Shown piece by piece: positions 1 through 7,673 of a stretch of 22,862 nt of DNA. Origin of the DNA: Pseudomonadota bacterium (GTDB taxonomy: Bacteria; Pseudomonadota; Alphaproteobacteria; Rhizobiales; Tepidamorphaceae); the NCBI GenBank assembly GCA_023458595.1, contig JAEWYT010000192.1, positions 1 through 22,862 on the forward strand. Reading direction: 5' to 3'. The notes below the pieces were generated by a model. It saw only the letters and a list, made by a program, of their open reading frames with translations, searched no databases and had not been told where the DNA came from. Within the stretch, counting starts at the first letter, position 1, and each line of letters starts with the position of its first letter. The translations under genes and the position numbers were made by a program.

Positions 1-126
1 TAACGCCTGCCGGCCTCATACGAGCCTCGGTGGCCTTACCCCGAACGAGTTTGCAACCCGGTCCCGGAGGGACCACAACGAGAACAGAGTCCAGTCATGA
101 GTGAGGGCAAACTGGGGGCAACGTCA
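1..126. mobile_element. Probable insertion-sequence end (family uncertain) truncating the kinase gene
   Basis: This stretch has no gene of its own. It begins exactly where the kinase reading frame (minus strand, stop at 124-126) stops resembling a kinase: the frame ends after the motif VARAVAGV, where relatives continue for several hundred residues. It holds a compact perfect hairpin, GGTCCC-GGA-GGGACC at 60-74, and a GGCC/GGCC pairing possibility around 12-35. Structured non-coding ends are known for IS110/IS1111-type elements, where they encode a bridge RNA, and the layout reminds me of such an end. I cannot see a transposase or the terminal repeats, so the family is a guess. A deletion junction is the alternative. 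Confidence 0.4.
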
Positions 127-525
127 AACGCCCGCGACAGCGCGGGCAACGTTCGCGACGACCCGAACAAGAAATGGATAGGTCGCCTTTGGGAACGCTG
201 TCTTTCGGCTCGACGGCGAGTACAATTCATGGACCGGCTTGTGGCGGCCCACCCTGTGCATTGTAAACCCCGCGAATGCCCCGGTGCGCGTGTTGTGCAG
301 TGCGTCAACTGGAAACGCAACGAATGCGGTTGACGAATGCCAACCCGCGGCGACCATTGCGAGCACTTTGTCGCGTCGACTTGCTGCCAACTCGGATCGA
401 TATATTTTAGCGGCTAGCGTTGTCTGGCCGTCGACCGCGTAGACTGTGCCCTCGCCCCCTTTTCCCAATCGATCGCCCAAGGGCACTGCCGTCCCAGTCA
501 GGGTTCGATAAGAATGCCCCCTCAT
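124..525 (-). pseudogene. Truncated Ser/Thr protein kinase of the VWA-PP2C-kinase triad (YegI-like), N-terminal lobe only
   Basis: The 133 residues contain the glycine-rich ATP loop GKGGEGTVY (about residues 21-29) and the following lysine in AAKIY (about 38-42), which mark a eukaryotic-type protein kinase N-lobe. The sequence ends at VARAVAGV followed by TGA. In this family that helix leads into the catalytic loop (HRD-like) and DFG-like segments, which are absent, so the product cannot be an active kinase. The DNA beyond the stop looks like insertion-element sequence, so truncation by insertion is the likely cause. The start ATG (523-525) lies 15 bases after the phosphatase stop, with a GAGG-type binding site, so it was the third gene of an operon. 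Other members of the family carry C-terminal domains that cannot be judged here. Confidence 0.75.
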
Positions 526-540
526 GGAATCATTCCTCGC

Positions 541-1365
541 CTACGCTGGCGAACCGGGCTGATGTTTAGAATTCACTGCAGGCACCATCCGTCGAGCCAG
601 AATGATGGTCTTGTCATCATCGGTTCGGCCCGTGACCCGTGGGCTATCAAGAAATGTCCGCAACTCACGCGATAGTTCACGCTGACGTCCGCCTCCGGCG
701 AGCCGAATTGGCCTAAACATTGGATCAAAGAAGCCAGGGAATGCGTTGGTGGAGGCGAAATCCAAGGCAAGTCGCTCAAGCCCGTCGGTAAAGAGCGCCA
801 CCTCTTCGATTGTCCCGACAACCAGAGACGTCTTGGCGCATGGCTGAGGGTCGTCCGTCACAAAGTAGGTCGTCGAAGCATATTCACCGTGGGATGGCCA
901 ACTCTGAACCGTCCAATCCGGTTGATCCGCAAGACGCAATACACAAGCCCCGTCGCCCACATGCACAAACGCGGCTGTTTCGTGTTGGATTACCGCCCCT
1001 ACAAGCGTTGCGGCGAATGACCGGAGTGCCGAGCCCCTCTCCTCGGCAATATGGGCAATTCTATCGCGCACGCGGTCGAGCCATTGGTCTGCCAAGTCAC
1101 TATCAAAGTGATCTAACTGGCCACCTTGCGTCACATACTCGACCGCAGCTCTACAGAACTCGGAACACGCAATTTTTGCGCCCATTCTGGAGTGGGCGGC
1201 TGTTCCGGCACCATCGGAAACCACGGCAATCAGCGTAGGGCCGGCTGGGGCCGGCACTTCGAGGCAAGCTCCCGCGTCGTCGCATCCTGTCCCGGCTGCG
1301 ATATGGGCACTGCCGATGGAACATGCGCCCACCCAACTCCAATAACGATCTCTCTCGGGGATCAT
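541..1365 (-). CDS. PP2C-family Ser/Thr protein phosphatase of a VWA-PP2C-kinase triad (YegK-like)
   Basis: This 274-residue protein shows the PP2C motif series. An Asp-containing segment GCDDAG lies near residue 30, VVSDGAGTAAHSRMGA at about 48-63, FAATLVGAVI near 119, a FVHVGDGACVLR strand near 133, ALFTDGLERLAL near 190, and the terminal metal-binding TDDDKTIILARR near 249. These Asp residues normally bind two Mn/Mg ions and hydrolyse phospho-Ser/Thr. The start overlaps the VWA gene stop by ATGA (1362-1365), implying translational coupling, and the kinase follows after 15 bases. In such triads the phosphatase is thought to reverse phosphorylation by the partner kinase. It is cytoplasmic: no signal peptide or membrane segment is seen. 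Since the kinase is broken here, its present role is unclear. Confidence 0.85.
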   Translation of the reverse strand: MIPERDRYWSWVGACSIGSAHIAAGTGCDDAGACLEVPAPAGPTLIAVVSDGAGTAAHSRMGAKIACSEFCRAAVEYVTQGGQLDHFDSDLADQWLDRVRDRIAHIAEERGSALRSFAATLVGAVIQHETAAFVHVGDGACVLRLADQPDWTVQSWPSHGEYASTTYFVTDDPQPCAKTSLVVGTIEEVALFTDGLERLALDFASTNAFPGFFDPMFRPIRLAGGGRQRELSRELRTFLDSPRVTGRTDDDKTIILARRMVPAVNSKHQPGSPA

Positions 1366-2045
1366 CCGGCCGTAGCCCAGCCCTCCGGTGCAGTCGGATT
1401 CTCAAGCGGAGGTGCATCACCGACCTGTGACCGCGAAATCGTTGAAAGCGAGGCTGAGAGCCATTGGAACAAATCTCGGAAACGGAGGCCTTTAAGGCGC
1501 AGCGGTTCGCGGACACTTATTTCCTTCAGGACATCAAAATTTGCTCCTTCGACACCCACCGCGAAGAACATGAATGACTTTGAGTTCTCGCCTTCCCGGA
1601 TCAATTGCCCGGCGCGAACTACCGAGTCCGTTGGGCCACCGTCGGTTATCAAGAAAACCCAAGGGCGATAGTACGAAATGCCGTTCGCCTTGTATGCGTC
1701 TTTGCGTTGTCGGAGAAGCCCGAGCCCCTGCTCAATGGCGGCACCCATAGGCGTGTCGGCTTCGGCGCTTAGCGAAGGCGGATAGAAGTGCTGAATACCT
1801 ACGAAGTCTGTTTCTATTCGCACCGGCCCGAAAGTGACTAAAGCAACGTCCACCCGCTTGACGGCGAGAGGGTCGGCGAACAATTCATCCCTGAACACCT
1901 GCAGACCTGCATTTAGTTCGTCGATTGGCGGGCCTCGCATCGAGCCGGAATTGTCCAGAAGCAATAAGACTGGACACCGGTTCTCGGGATTCTCCGCAAA
2001 TTCGGTGGAGCCAAAAGGCTGCTGCTCGTAGCCATATTCGTCCAT
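1362..2045 (-). CDS. VWA domain protein, TerY/YegL-like
   Basis: The protein (227 residues from the chosen start) is essentially one von Willebrand factor A domain with a complete MIDAS metal site. DNSGSMRG lies near residue 30-37, the threonine comes in the EADTPMG segment, and a later Asp lies in TDGGPTD. TerY/YegL proteins of this size bind a divalent metal and partner with a PP2C phosphatase and a kinase in the TerY-P triad, which is associated with phage, colicin or stress defence. I chose ATG at 2045 because GAGGGAG lies just upstream; the frame continues upstream to 2123 but without a binding site. It is the first gene of the triad and overlaps the phosphatase by ATGA. Confidence 0.85.
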   Translation of the reverse strand: MDEYGYEQQPFGSTEFAENPENRCPVLLLLDNSGSMRGPPIDELNAGLQVFRDELFADPLAVKRVDVALVTFGPVRIETDFVGIQHFYPPSLSAEADTPMGAAIEQGLGLLRQRKDAYKANGISYYRPWVFLITDGGPTDSVVRAGQLIREGENSKSFMFFAVGVEGANFDVLKEISVREPLRLKGLRFRDLFQWLSASLSTISRSQVGDAPPLENPTAPEGWATAG

Positions 2046-2151
2046 CACTCCCTCACAAGTTCTTGGGGTTGCAGCCGTGGAACTGCGCATCCTCATCTTT
2101 GCAACTGAAACGAGATCAATCAATCCGATGTCGAAGCGGCCACAGCCGCCC

Positions 2152-2385
2152 TCATTGGGCGGCCGGTCGTTCCAGAACGATAAGGCAGCAACCGTCCTCG
2201 CGGGCGGTGATCGTGCCGAGGCGGTCGAGGCTCCCGACCCGGAAGATGTGCCAGCTATCGGGAAATCCGCGCGAAGGGATCAGGTTGATGGGATGGGCTC
2301 CAGCCGGAGCGCGCAGCATCGTTGCGATCATCCGCTTGGCCTCTTCGAGATTGGGCGCCATGTGAAAGCCTGGTGTCGGTGTCAT
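2152..2385 (-). CDS. Small conserved-looking hypothetical protein (77 aa)
   Basis: I do not recognise this protein. The start ATG at 2385 is well supported by AAGGAGG seven bases upstream. The N-terminal half (MAPNLEEAKRMIATMLRAP) looks like an amphipathic helix. The second half is strand-rich and contains a Trp-His pair (DSWHIFRVG), and the end is hydrophobic. There is no signal peptide or membrane segment. It lies 106 bases upstream of the VWA start on the same strand, so it may share a transcript with the triad or be an independent gene divergent from the small gene at 2974. Its function is unknown. Confidence 0.65.
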   Translation of the reverse strand: MTPTPGFHMAPNLEEAKRMIATMLRAPAGAHPINLIPSRGFPDSWHIFRVGSLDRLGTITAREDGCCLIVLERPAAQ

Positions 2386-2973
2386 GATGTTCCTCCTTGC
2401 CCGTTGTTCGTCGTGACCTGCGTCCTGGTGGCTTGAAAGGGGCAAGAGGCCGCTTCGGGGATAACGTCCCCGGGGCTTGGCCTCGTGAACCTCACGGCCA
2501 TGTCGCTTGTCATCACGACGTATAGACGGGCAGGGGCATCCATGTGCACGGGCACACCTTGGCTGAATGGTCGTCAGTTTGAGTGACGAGGCTGATGAAC
2601 CAAGGTGCTGCGCTACCTCTTAAGCGTGGAGCCCAAATTGGCATGTGATCCAGCGTTTGGTGCGCTCGTTCGGGGCCTGGATAGGTCTCCGTCCGACTCC
2701 TTCGTTGCAATGACCGACGCTCTTCCCGGTGGGCCTTTCTTCTGACCGCCAGACCTGACGGCGCCGTCCGCCGAGCGGCGCAACGGGTCGGGCACGGGTT
2801 TTATCCCCGGCTGACGCCTTCCTCGCGCTCGCTTCGCTCCAGAAAACCCGCACCCTCACCGTCTTCGTTGCCTCAGCCCTGCGGGTGCGCCTGACGACCG
2901 TCCCCGTCTCATTGGTTGGCGTCGAAAGGCCGCGAAGGGCGCGGACCTGAGAATGAAACGAAGGAGAAAAACG
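2386..2973. other. 588-bp intergenic region with structured leader-like sequence
   Basis: No gene is supported here: frames running through it lack binding sites and only shadow other frames. The left part (2386-2600) should hold the promoter for the minus-strand small gene. The right part contains pairing segments. CGGGTTTT at 2795-2802 matches AAAACCCG at 2843-2850, and CGCACCC at 2849-2855 matches GGGTGCG at 2883-2889. These are mutually exclusive partners sharing bases 2849-2850, which could form alternative hairpins in a transcript running into the gene at 2974. Whether this is a leader RNA, an origin-like region or only GC-rich chance is open. Confidence 0.35.
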
Positions 2974-3198
2974 ATGACAACCAAGACCAACACGAAGACC
3001 GCCAGAAAATCGCAGGCTCCGAGCCACATCGTCTGGTTCGCTCCGGAGCGGGAAAACGCCCCCTGGACCCGCATCGGCGCCATGTGGCCGACCAAGACCG
3101 GCAACGGCTACCGCCAGATGCTCGAATTCCTGCCGACCGGCCCGGGCAACATCCTGGTGATGGCAAACGAACCCAAGGACGAGGAGACGGGGGAGTAA
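2974..3198 (+). CDS. Small hypothetical protein of a mobilisation-type accessory region (74 aa)
   Basis: I do not recognise the family. The chosen ATG follows GAAGGAG with a good spacing; the frame also opens at 2953, upstream of that site. The N-terminus is rich in Lys and Thr (MTTKTNTKTARKSQ) and probably disordered. The core contains HIVWFAPERENAPWTRIGAMWP and ends in an acidic tail (PKDEETGE). The Trp-rich, compact core looks like a single small beta-type fold, with no signal peptide or membrane helix. It is followed after 39 bases by another accessory gene on the same strand, and both end at one terminator, so they form a two-gene operon beside the coupling-protein gene. Confidence 0.7.
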   Translation: MTTKTNTKTARKSQAPSHIVWFAPERENAPWTRIGAMWPTKTGNGYRQMLEFLPTGPGNILVMANEPKDEETGE

Positions 3199-3237
3199 TC
3201 CCCCGGCCTTCCGGCCTGCCAAAAGGAGGATGCCATC

Positions 3238-3726
3238 ATGACCTGTCACGACATGAGCCTGACACAGCGGATCGCGGATGAAACCGCCCACCAGCTGTTC
3301 GCCCGGCTTCAGCGCGACTTCGACCTGTACCGTGCCGATGATTCCCGCGCGGACTGGTTGCTCCGTGCCGAAATGCTTCTCGAACGTCCGATCGACGGCC
3401 GGCTCGACGACAGTCCGATAGCTTCGAAGCTCGCGGACATGCTCACGCTGTTGATGGACGATCAGGATGACCGCACCTGGTGGAACGGCAACCGGTACGA
3501 CCCGTGGGGCGGTTTGACCCGGTTCGAGGACTACGCAGACACTGCGGGTCGTGTCCTGGCTGCGGTCGTTGATGTCGTCGGCAGCGATACTCTCGACATC
3601 GACCCCGCTATCGAGGCATGCGCGGAGGCGCTCATCGAGCACGCCCGCGATTCCGGCGACCCGGCACGCGGGCGTGAGATTATCCGTATCGCTCAGGAAG
3701 CCGTAGCGGACCACATCTACCTGTAG
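3238..3726 (+). CDS. Hypothetical acidic protein beside traG (162 aa)
   Basis: The product is unrecognised. Its ATG lies nine bases after a strong AAGGAGG site. The protein is acidic and helical, with a repeated alpha pattern (TAHQLFARLQRDFDLYRADD; DTAGRVLAAVVDVVGSDTLD; IEACAEALIEHARDSGDPA) and a central Trp-rich segment DDRTWWNGNRYDPWGG. No signal peptide, membrane segment or catalytic motif is evident. A clean intrinsic terminator follows the stop by 17 bases. A long open frame exists on the opposite strand but has no binding site, so this strand is preferred. Small acidic proteins in mobile elements are sometimes DNA mimics such as antirestriction proteins, but nothing here proves that. 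Confidence 0.72.
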   Translation: MTCHDMSLTQRIADETAHQLFARLQRDFDLYRADDSRADWLLRAEMLLERPIDGRLDDSPIASKLADMLTLLMDDQDDRTWWNGNRYDPWGGLTRFEDYADTAGRVLAAVVDVVGSDTLDIDPAIEACAEALIEHARDSGDPARGREIIRIAQEAVADHIYL

Positions 3727-3742
3727 TTCCTGTACTTTGGAC

Positions 3743-3767
3743 AAGGCCGCCGCTGGCGGCCTTTTCT
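3743..3767 (+). terminator. Rho-independent terminator
   Basis: AAGGCCGCC, a GCT loop and GGCGGCCTT form a perfect nine-pair stem, followed by TTCT so that the run reads CTTTTCT. It ends the plus-strand pair of small genes. Read on the other strand it lies just past the traG stop, but its T-run there is short, so it is a weaker terminator in that direction. Confidence 0.85.
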
Positions 3768-3775
3768 ATTGTTCG

Positions 3776-6307
3776 TCACGACGGTTCGAACAGGCTTAGA
3801 TCCAGTGGCTGCCAATCCATCCGGGAAAGAAGGTCGATGTCGCCGCGTGCAATGGCCGCCCGGATTTCATCGCTTCGCATCACCGCGAACACGCGCTCAT
3901 CCTTGGCCTCGAGGAGCATCCAGACGCTCGTGCCCAGTTGGCGTTCGCGGAAGGGGATCGTCATCTCGTATTCGAGCGGCGGAAGCGCCATGGCGGACAT
4001 GCCGTCCGCGTCAAAGGCGTCCAGCGGCTCAAGCACCGCTATGTGGGCCCAATGTGGCATGTCGGGCCAGCCGCTTGGGAAGGCCGGGCGACCGTCGGCT
4101 CCCAGAACAGTGCCTGTTTCGAAATCGACACGGAAGTGCTCGGCGAACAGCGCCGGGTTAGGCACGTCGAGCCAGGGATTGAAGACCGGATGGCCGAGGA
4201 GTTCGCAGGCGCGACGGAACAGCGCCAGACGATCGAACGTCCAGCCCGAATCCTCAAGTTCTATTTCTCCGTCGCTGCCCCGCAACCAGAGTGCGGGGCC
4301 GTCGAACACCGTGCGCCCCGCGCGGAAGCGCACGTGCCACGACGGGTTCGACGCGTTCACCGATACCTCGAGCCGAGGGGTATAGGATGTCACCTGCTCG
4401 GAACCCCTCCGGATCTGCAGGAACGGGGGGGCGTCGTGCTGCACCACATCGCTGCCGGCCGGGATCTCGATCTCGAACGGCACTGCCGTTTCCCTGACAA
4501 GCCACGGGAACGTTGCCTTTGCCGAAGCTGGATAGCGTTTTGCCTTGTACGCTCCCGGGACGGTCTCGCGCGCTCTTGTATCGGTGTTCTTGACGGCGGG
4601 TTCCTGAATATCGACTGGTACGACGCCCCAGCCTTCCGGTGGGGGTTCGATTTCCGGCCCGGCAAGCCGACCGGTGGTGATGGTCCGGCGCCTTTTCGCC
4701 GTCGCGAACAGGGCGTGCCCTGCCTCGCGTCCGAGTTCGCGGAGAAACTCGTTCTCGTACCAATGGGGCAGGATGCCCACGGCTGGCGGCATCCCGCTCT
4801 GGACCACGATCTGCATCCGGGTCCCGACACCGAGCAGCTCGCGGACGCTTTGGGGTGTCATCAGTTTCTGGCTGTGCAAACCATGGGAGCGGCTGAAGCT
4901 GGTCCCAGGGACGGGCAAGCCGGTCGTTGGACCGACGCTTACGCTGCCGCTCGAATAATCGATCTTCTCGACGCTCACGGTCTCCTCGCCGAGCGTCCGC
5001 GACAGCCACTCCGCGGTCACCGTGTCGTTGACGCCGAAGAAACACTGCGTCGCGCATTGGGAGAGGATGGCCTCCCAGTCCTTGTCGTAAATCGACTGCA
5101 ATCGGGCGATGCTCTGGGCAAACAGCCAGAAGCGGACCCCGTACCCGGCGACCTCACCGAGCGCGTTGACGATTTCGTCCATGCGGCCGAGAGCCGGGAA
5201 CTCATCGATCAGACAAATCACCGGCATGCGGCCGGGTCCCGGCGTTTCGATCATCGCCTGATAGAACTGCGCGACCACCAGGCGCAGGAAGGCGGAATAA
5301 GTACGCAGCCGGTCGAACGGCAGCACCACATAGACCGTCATCGGCGCGCCGGTCTTCATGGCGGCGAAGTCGAAGTCGGTTCCCGACACCGTCTCCCGCA
5401 TCCTGGGGTCGTCCCAGATGGACGTGGTCGAATTGATCTCCGAAAGCAGATAGCCGCGCTCCTTCTCGTGCTTCTGCGTGAAGCGGGCCCCCGCTGTACG
5501 CACGGCGTCGACCGGCGAGGCCATCATCTCCTCGATAAACGCATCAAAGCCTTCAGCGGGGAGGCTGAGCTTTTCGCGCAGGTCGCCGAGCGTCGTGCCC
5601 GGCGTCGCCGCGAGATGCACCAACATCGCGGCCAGAAGGTTCAATGCCTCGTCGTACCAGAAACGGTTCTCACCGCGGATGGGCTCGCCAAGCAGCATCT
5701 CCGCCAGTCGACGCGCTTCCGACACGTCGGAGACGTAATCGAGCGGATTGTAGCGATCGAAGGGTGCGGTCGAGTCATGGGCCTCGGTCACACGGAACGG
5801 GTCGAGGCGGATGACCTCCGAGAACTCGGCGCGGCGCTTCGCCGTGACGGCGTAGTTTTCTCCCTTGGGGTCGATCACCAGCATCGGGCAGTGATTGAGC
5901 AGCAGGTTCGGAACGATCTGGGCCGCGCCCTTGCCGGCCCTGGTCGCCGCGATTGTCAGCACGTGACCGGGCGCGGGGGAGGGGATCAGTCCAAACGGCT
6001 CGCCGCTTGTCACGTCGAGGTACTCGCCGAGCGTGAGCACCTCGTGCATGCGTCGCTCGTCGCGATAGCCGACCTCGTTGAACCTTTCGGCTTCGGCTCG
6101 CGAGAGCCAGCGTGCATCTCCGTGGACTTGCGGTGGATGCTGCCGCAGCCATTCGGCGCGCTGTTCGAGTTCGCGGTGGTGCCGGCCGGCCCAACTGTCG
6201 GCGGGCGGTCGGCCCTGATAGGCCAAATCGCCCTCGATACGCGCGCGCCGATAGCCGTCCGAAACGATCTTCGCGAAGGTGTCGAGAGTGCGTAGCACGG
6301 CGCCCAT
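3776..6307 (-). CDS. traG: TraG/VirD4-family type IV coupling protein, soluble-looking form with C-terminal extension
   Basis: This 843-residue ATPase is expected to bring the relaxase-DNA complex to a type IV secretion channel. Counted from the ATG at 6307, Walker A (ATRAGKGA) lies near residue 120-127 and is followed by the VIDPKGENYA signature. Walker B is ICLIDEF near 364-370, with the downstream WLFAQSIARLQ arginine/glutamine segment typical of VirD4. Typical VirD4/TraG proteins begin with two membrane helices, but here the first 100 residues are charged and contain none. About 250 residues follow the ATPase core and are unrecognised. The start was placed at 6307 because GGAGG lies directly upstream; a TTG further upstream at 6328 would put this site inside the gene. 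It follows a small gene by 74 bases on the same strand. Confidence 0.9.
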   Translation of the reverse strand: MGAVLRTLDTFAKIVSDGYRRARIEGDLAYQGRPPADSWAGRHHRELEQRAEWLRQHPPQVHGDARWLSRAEAERFNEVGYRDERRMHEVLTLGEYLDVTSGEPFGLIPSPAPGHVLTIAATRAGKGAAQIVPNLLLNHCPMLVIDPKGENYAVTAKRRAEFSEVIRLDPFRVTEAHDSTAPFDRYNPLDYVSDVSEARRLAEMLLGEPIRGENRFWYDEALNLLAAMLVHLAATPGTTLGDLREKLSLPAEGFDAFIEEMMASPVDAVRTAGARFTQKHEKERGYLLSEINSTTSIWDDPRMRETVSGTDFDFAAMKTGAPMTVYVVLPFDRLRTYSAFLRLVVAQFYQAMIETPGPGRMPVICLIDEFPALGRMDEIVNALGEVAGYGVRFWLFAQSIARLQSIYDKDWEAILSQCATQCFFGVNDTVTAEWLSRTLGEETVSVEKIDYSSGSVSVGPTTGLPVPGTSFSRSHGLHSQKLMTPQSVRELLGVGTRMQIVVQSGMPPAVGILPHWYENEFLRELGREAGHALFATAKRRRTITTGRLAGPEIEPPPEGWGVVPVDIQEPAVKNTDTRARETVPGAYKAKRYPASAKATFPWLVRETAVPFEIEIPAGSDVVQHDAPPFLQIRRGSEQVTSYTPRLEVSVNASNPSWHVRFRAGRTVFDGPALWLRGSDGEIELEDSGWTFDRLALFRRACELLGHPVFNPWLDVPNPALFAEHFRVDFETGTVLGADGRPAFPSGWPDMPHWAHIAVLEPLDAFDADGMSAMALPPLEYEMTIPFRERQLGTSVWMLLEAKDERVFAVMRSDEIRAAIARGDIDLLSRMDWQPLDLSLFEPS

Positions 6308-6381
6308 GAATCGCCTCCAGCGGTTCAACCGGAAGATTAGGCACTCGCGCCCCGCACGCCAAGCGTCGTGGGTTTACGGGT

Positions 6382-6792
6382 CTATCGTTCCCTTTGTTGC
6401 GTCAGCTTGCGACGCCCCATGTGCCGCCGCGCGAGCGTGAGGAACCTGTCCGGTACGTGCATGCGTGGACGCTCGGCGAGCGCGACGATTGCCGCGTAGG
6501 GTGCGTGCTCCGGGTCAAGGCCGTGGGCGGCCAGATACACCATGACGGCCGCGAGCAATCCAACGGTCTCCTCGTCGCGAACGATCGCCGCGGGTCCGCC
6601 CTTCGCATGGAACCGCCAACCTCCCGGCGTATCGTGATCGTGCCCGTCAGGAGTGATCCACATTGTCAGACGATTCGAGCGCAGCGGCCCGTCGCGATAG
6701 TTCATGTTGACGAACACGCGGCTACCGTAGGTCGCATCGACCTTGTGCGTGAGCCATATGCCGGGCCGGTCGTTGGTCGCGCGATTTGTCAT
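6382..6792 (-). CDS. Hypothetical protein upstream of traG (136 aa)
   Basis: The ATG at 6792 is preceded by GGAGGG, which makes it the preferred start even though the frame is open further upstream. The N-terminal half has alternating hydrophobic strands (PGIWLTHKVDATYGSRVFVNMNY, then RLTMWITPDGHDHDTPGGW), and a helical C-terminal half holds TVGLLAAVMVYLAAHGLD and a basic tail (MGRRKLTQQRER). I do not recognise the family. There is no signal peptide. Its position as first gene of the traG operon, divergent from mobC and relaxase, suggests a role in DNA processing or coupling, but that is context only. Confidence 0.7.
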   Translation of the reverse strand: MTNRATNDRPGIWLTHKVDATYGSRVFVNMNYRDGPLRSNRLTMWITPDGHDHDTPGGWRFHAKGGPAAIVRDEETVGLLAAVMVYLAAHGLDPEHAPYAAIVALAERPRMHVPDRFLTLARRHMGRRKLTQQRER

Positions 6793-7142
6793 ACATTGTG
6801 CCCTCCGATTGTTTTGCTGACATCCGCGACAGGCGCGGGTACCATGCCCTTCTGGCACTTCGCACGACCTGATTCCTGACGCCCCTTTCGCCGCCCCGCC
6901 ATAAGCAACCGGCGATTGTGTCAGGAGATGCGCTTCCGTATCGGGAGCGGGGTCCGAAACCCGGTACATCTTCTGCTAGCGTATATACTCCTGCGCAATC
7001 GCTGCTTTAGTAGCGAGGAAGTGCGTCTATATAGAAAACGCTGTTTTCTATTGCGCCGCAGGCAGCCATTCGACCCGCTTGCGCTGACGTCTCAAGGCCG
7101 CTTCCTCGCCCGTTCAATCGCCACGGGAGGCTATGCGGACAC
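6793..7142. other. Divergent intergenic region: promoters and candidate oriT
   Basis: This 350-bp stretch separates the traG operon from mobC-relaxase, and I see no gene in it. From about 6975 to 7060 it is unusually AT-rich for the window and carries nested inverted repeats, described in separate entries. It must hold the promoter for mobC and the one for the minus-strand gene at 6792. Origins of transfer commonly lie beside the relaxase gene in just this position. Confidence 0.6.
6981..7056. other. Candidate origin of transfer (oriT) with nested inverted repeats
   Basis: The segment contains the palindrome GTATATAC (6981-6988), then CTCCTGCGC, an inverted pair GCGCAAT (6993-6999) and ATTGCGC (7050-7056), and inside it the perfect hairpin TAGAAAA-CGCTG-TTTTCTA (7032-7050). 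The bases ACTCCTGC near 6987-6994 resemble the nick consensus of MobP relaxases (YATCCTGY) with one extra base. The adjoining genes encode MobC and a MobP-type relaxase. The nick site is inferred; the hairpins may instead be MobC or repressor binding sites. Confidence 0.45.
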
Positions 7143-7673
7143 ATGCCAGCGAAGGGGTACAGGAAACCATCCCGGGACCGCCGTTCGAAGTGCTTCACCT
7201 TTTGGGTGACGCCGGCGGAGAAGGACGCGATCCAGCAGAATGCGGAACGCGTCGGGATGACCCCTTCGGCCTATGTCCGCGCCCTTGCCCTGGGCCAGCG
7301 GGTAACCCCGAAGCCCGGCAAGAGCGGGCACGAGTTGATCCGCCAGTTGTCGCGCGTCGGCAACAACCTCAATCAGCTCCTGCGGCACGCGGACGGTGGC
7401 CAGGTTCTGGCGGCGCCGCTCGAGGCGGCGCGCGTCCACGTGCTGGCGGCGCTGCGCCACTGGTCGGCAGGCAATATCGACCGTAGCCCCGCACCGGAGC
7501 TCGTCGCGGAGATCGTCCATCAGGGCGCTCTCCTCAACGATCTCGCCCGCCAGGCCAACCGCAAGCAGGTTCTCGATCCCGCTATGGTCGAAACCGTGCT
7601 TGCGAGCCTGACGGAAGCGGTCCGCCGTGTTGCCCCCGTACGCGATAGCATCGGAGGAGGCGCACCGGCATGA
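7143..7673 (+). CDS. mobC: MobC-like relaxosome accessory protein
   Basis: The 176-residue protein begins with a basic tail (MPAKGYRKPSRDRRSK) and a ribbon-helix-helix type segment, CFTFWVTPAEKDAIQQNAERVGMTPSAYVRALALG at about 17-51. A helical stretch LIRQLSRVGNNLNQLLRHAD (about 65-84) matches the usual MobC pattern. Such proteins bind oriT and help the relaxase melt and nick it. The stop overlaps the relaxase start by ATGA, which strongly links the two. A GGGAGG site lies about 15 bases before the ATG, a little far, but no other in-frame start fits better. The protein may also repress its own promoter through the inverted repeats upstream. The C-terminal half is helical and otherwise unrecognised. 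Confidence 0.85.
   Translation: MPAKGYRKPSRDRRSKCFTFWVTPAEKDAIQQNAERVGMTPSAYVRALALGQRVTPKPGKSGHELIRQLSRVGNNLNQLLRHADGGQVLAAPLEAARVHVLAALRHWSAGNIDRSPAPELVAEIVHQGALLNDLARQANRKQVLDPAMVETVLASLTEAVRRVAPVRDSIGGGAPA

Noticed and set aside
2620..3744. 374-codon minus-strand frame across the two small accessory genes
   Set aside because: The plus-strand genes have strong binding sites and a terminator in the right orientation; the minus-strand frame has neither and would read through the terminator.
3938..6295. 785-codon open frame on the plus strand opposite traG
   Set aside because: It is the antisense shadow of a clearly recognised ATPase in high-GC DNA, and it has no ribosome binding site and no family-like motif.
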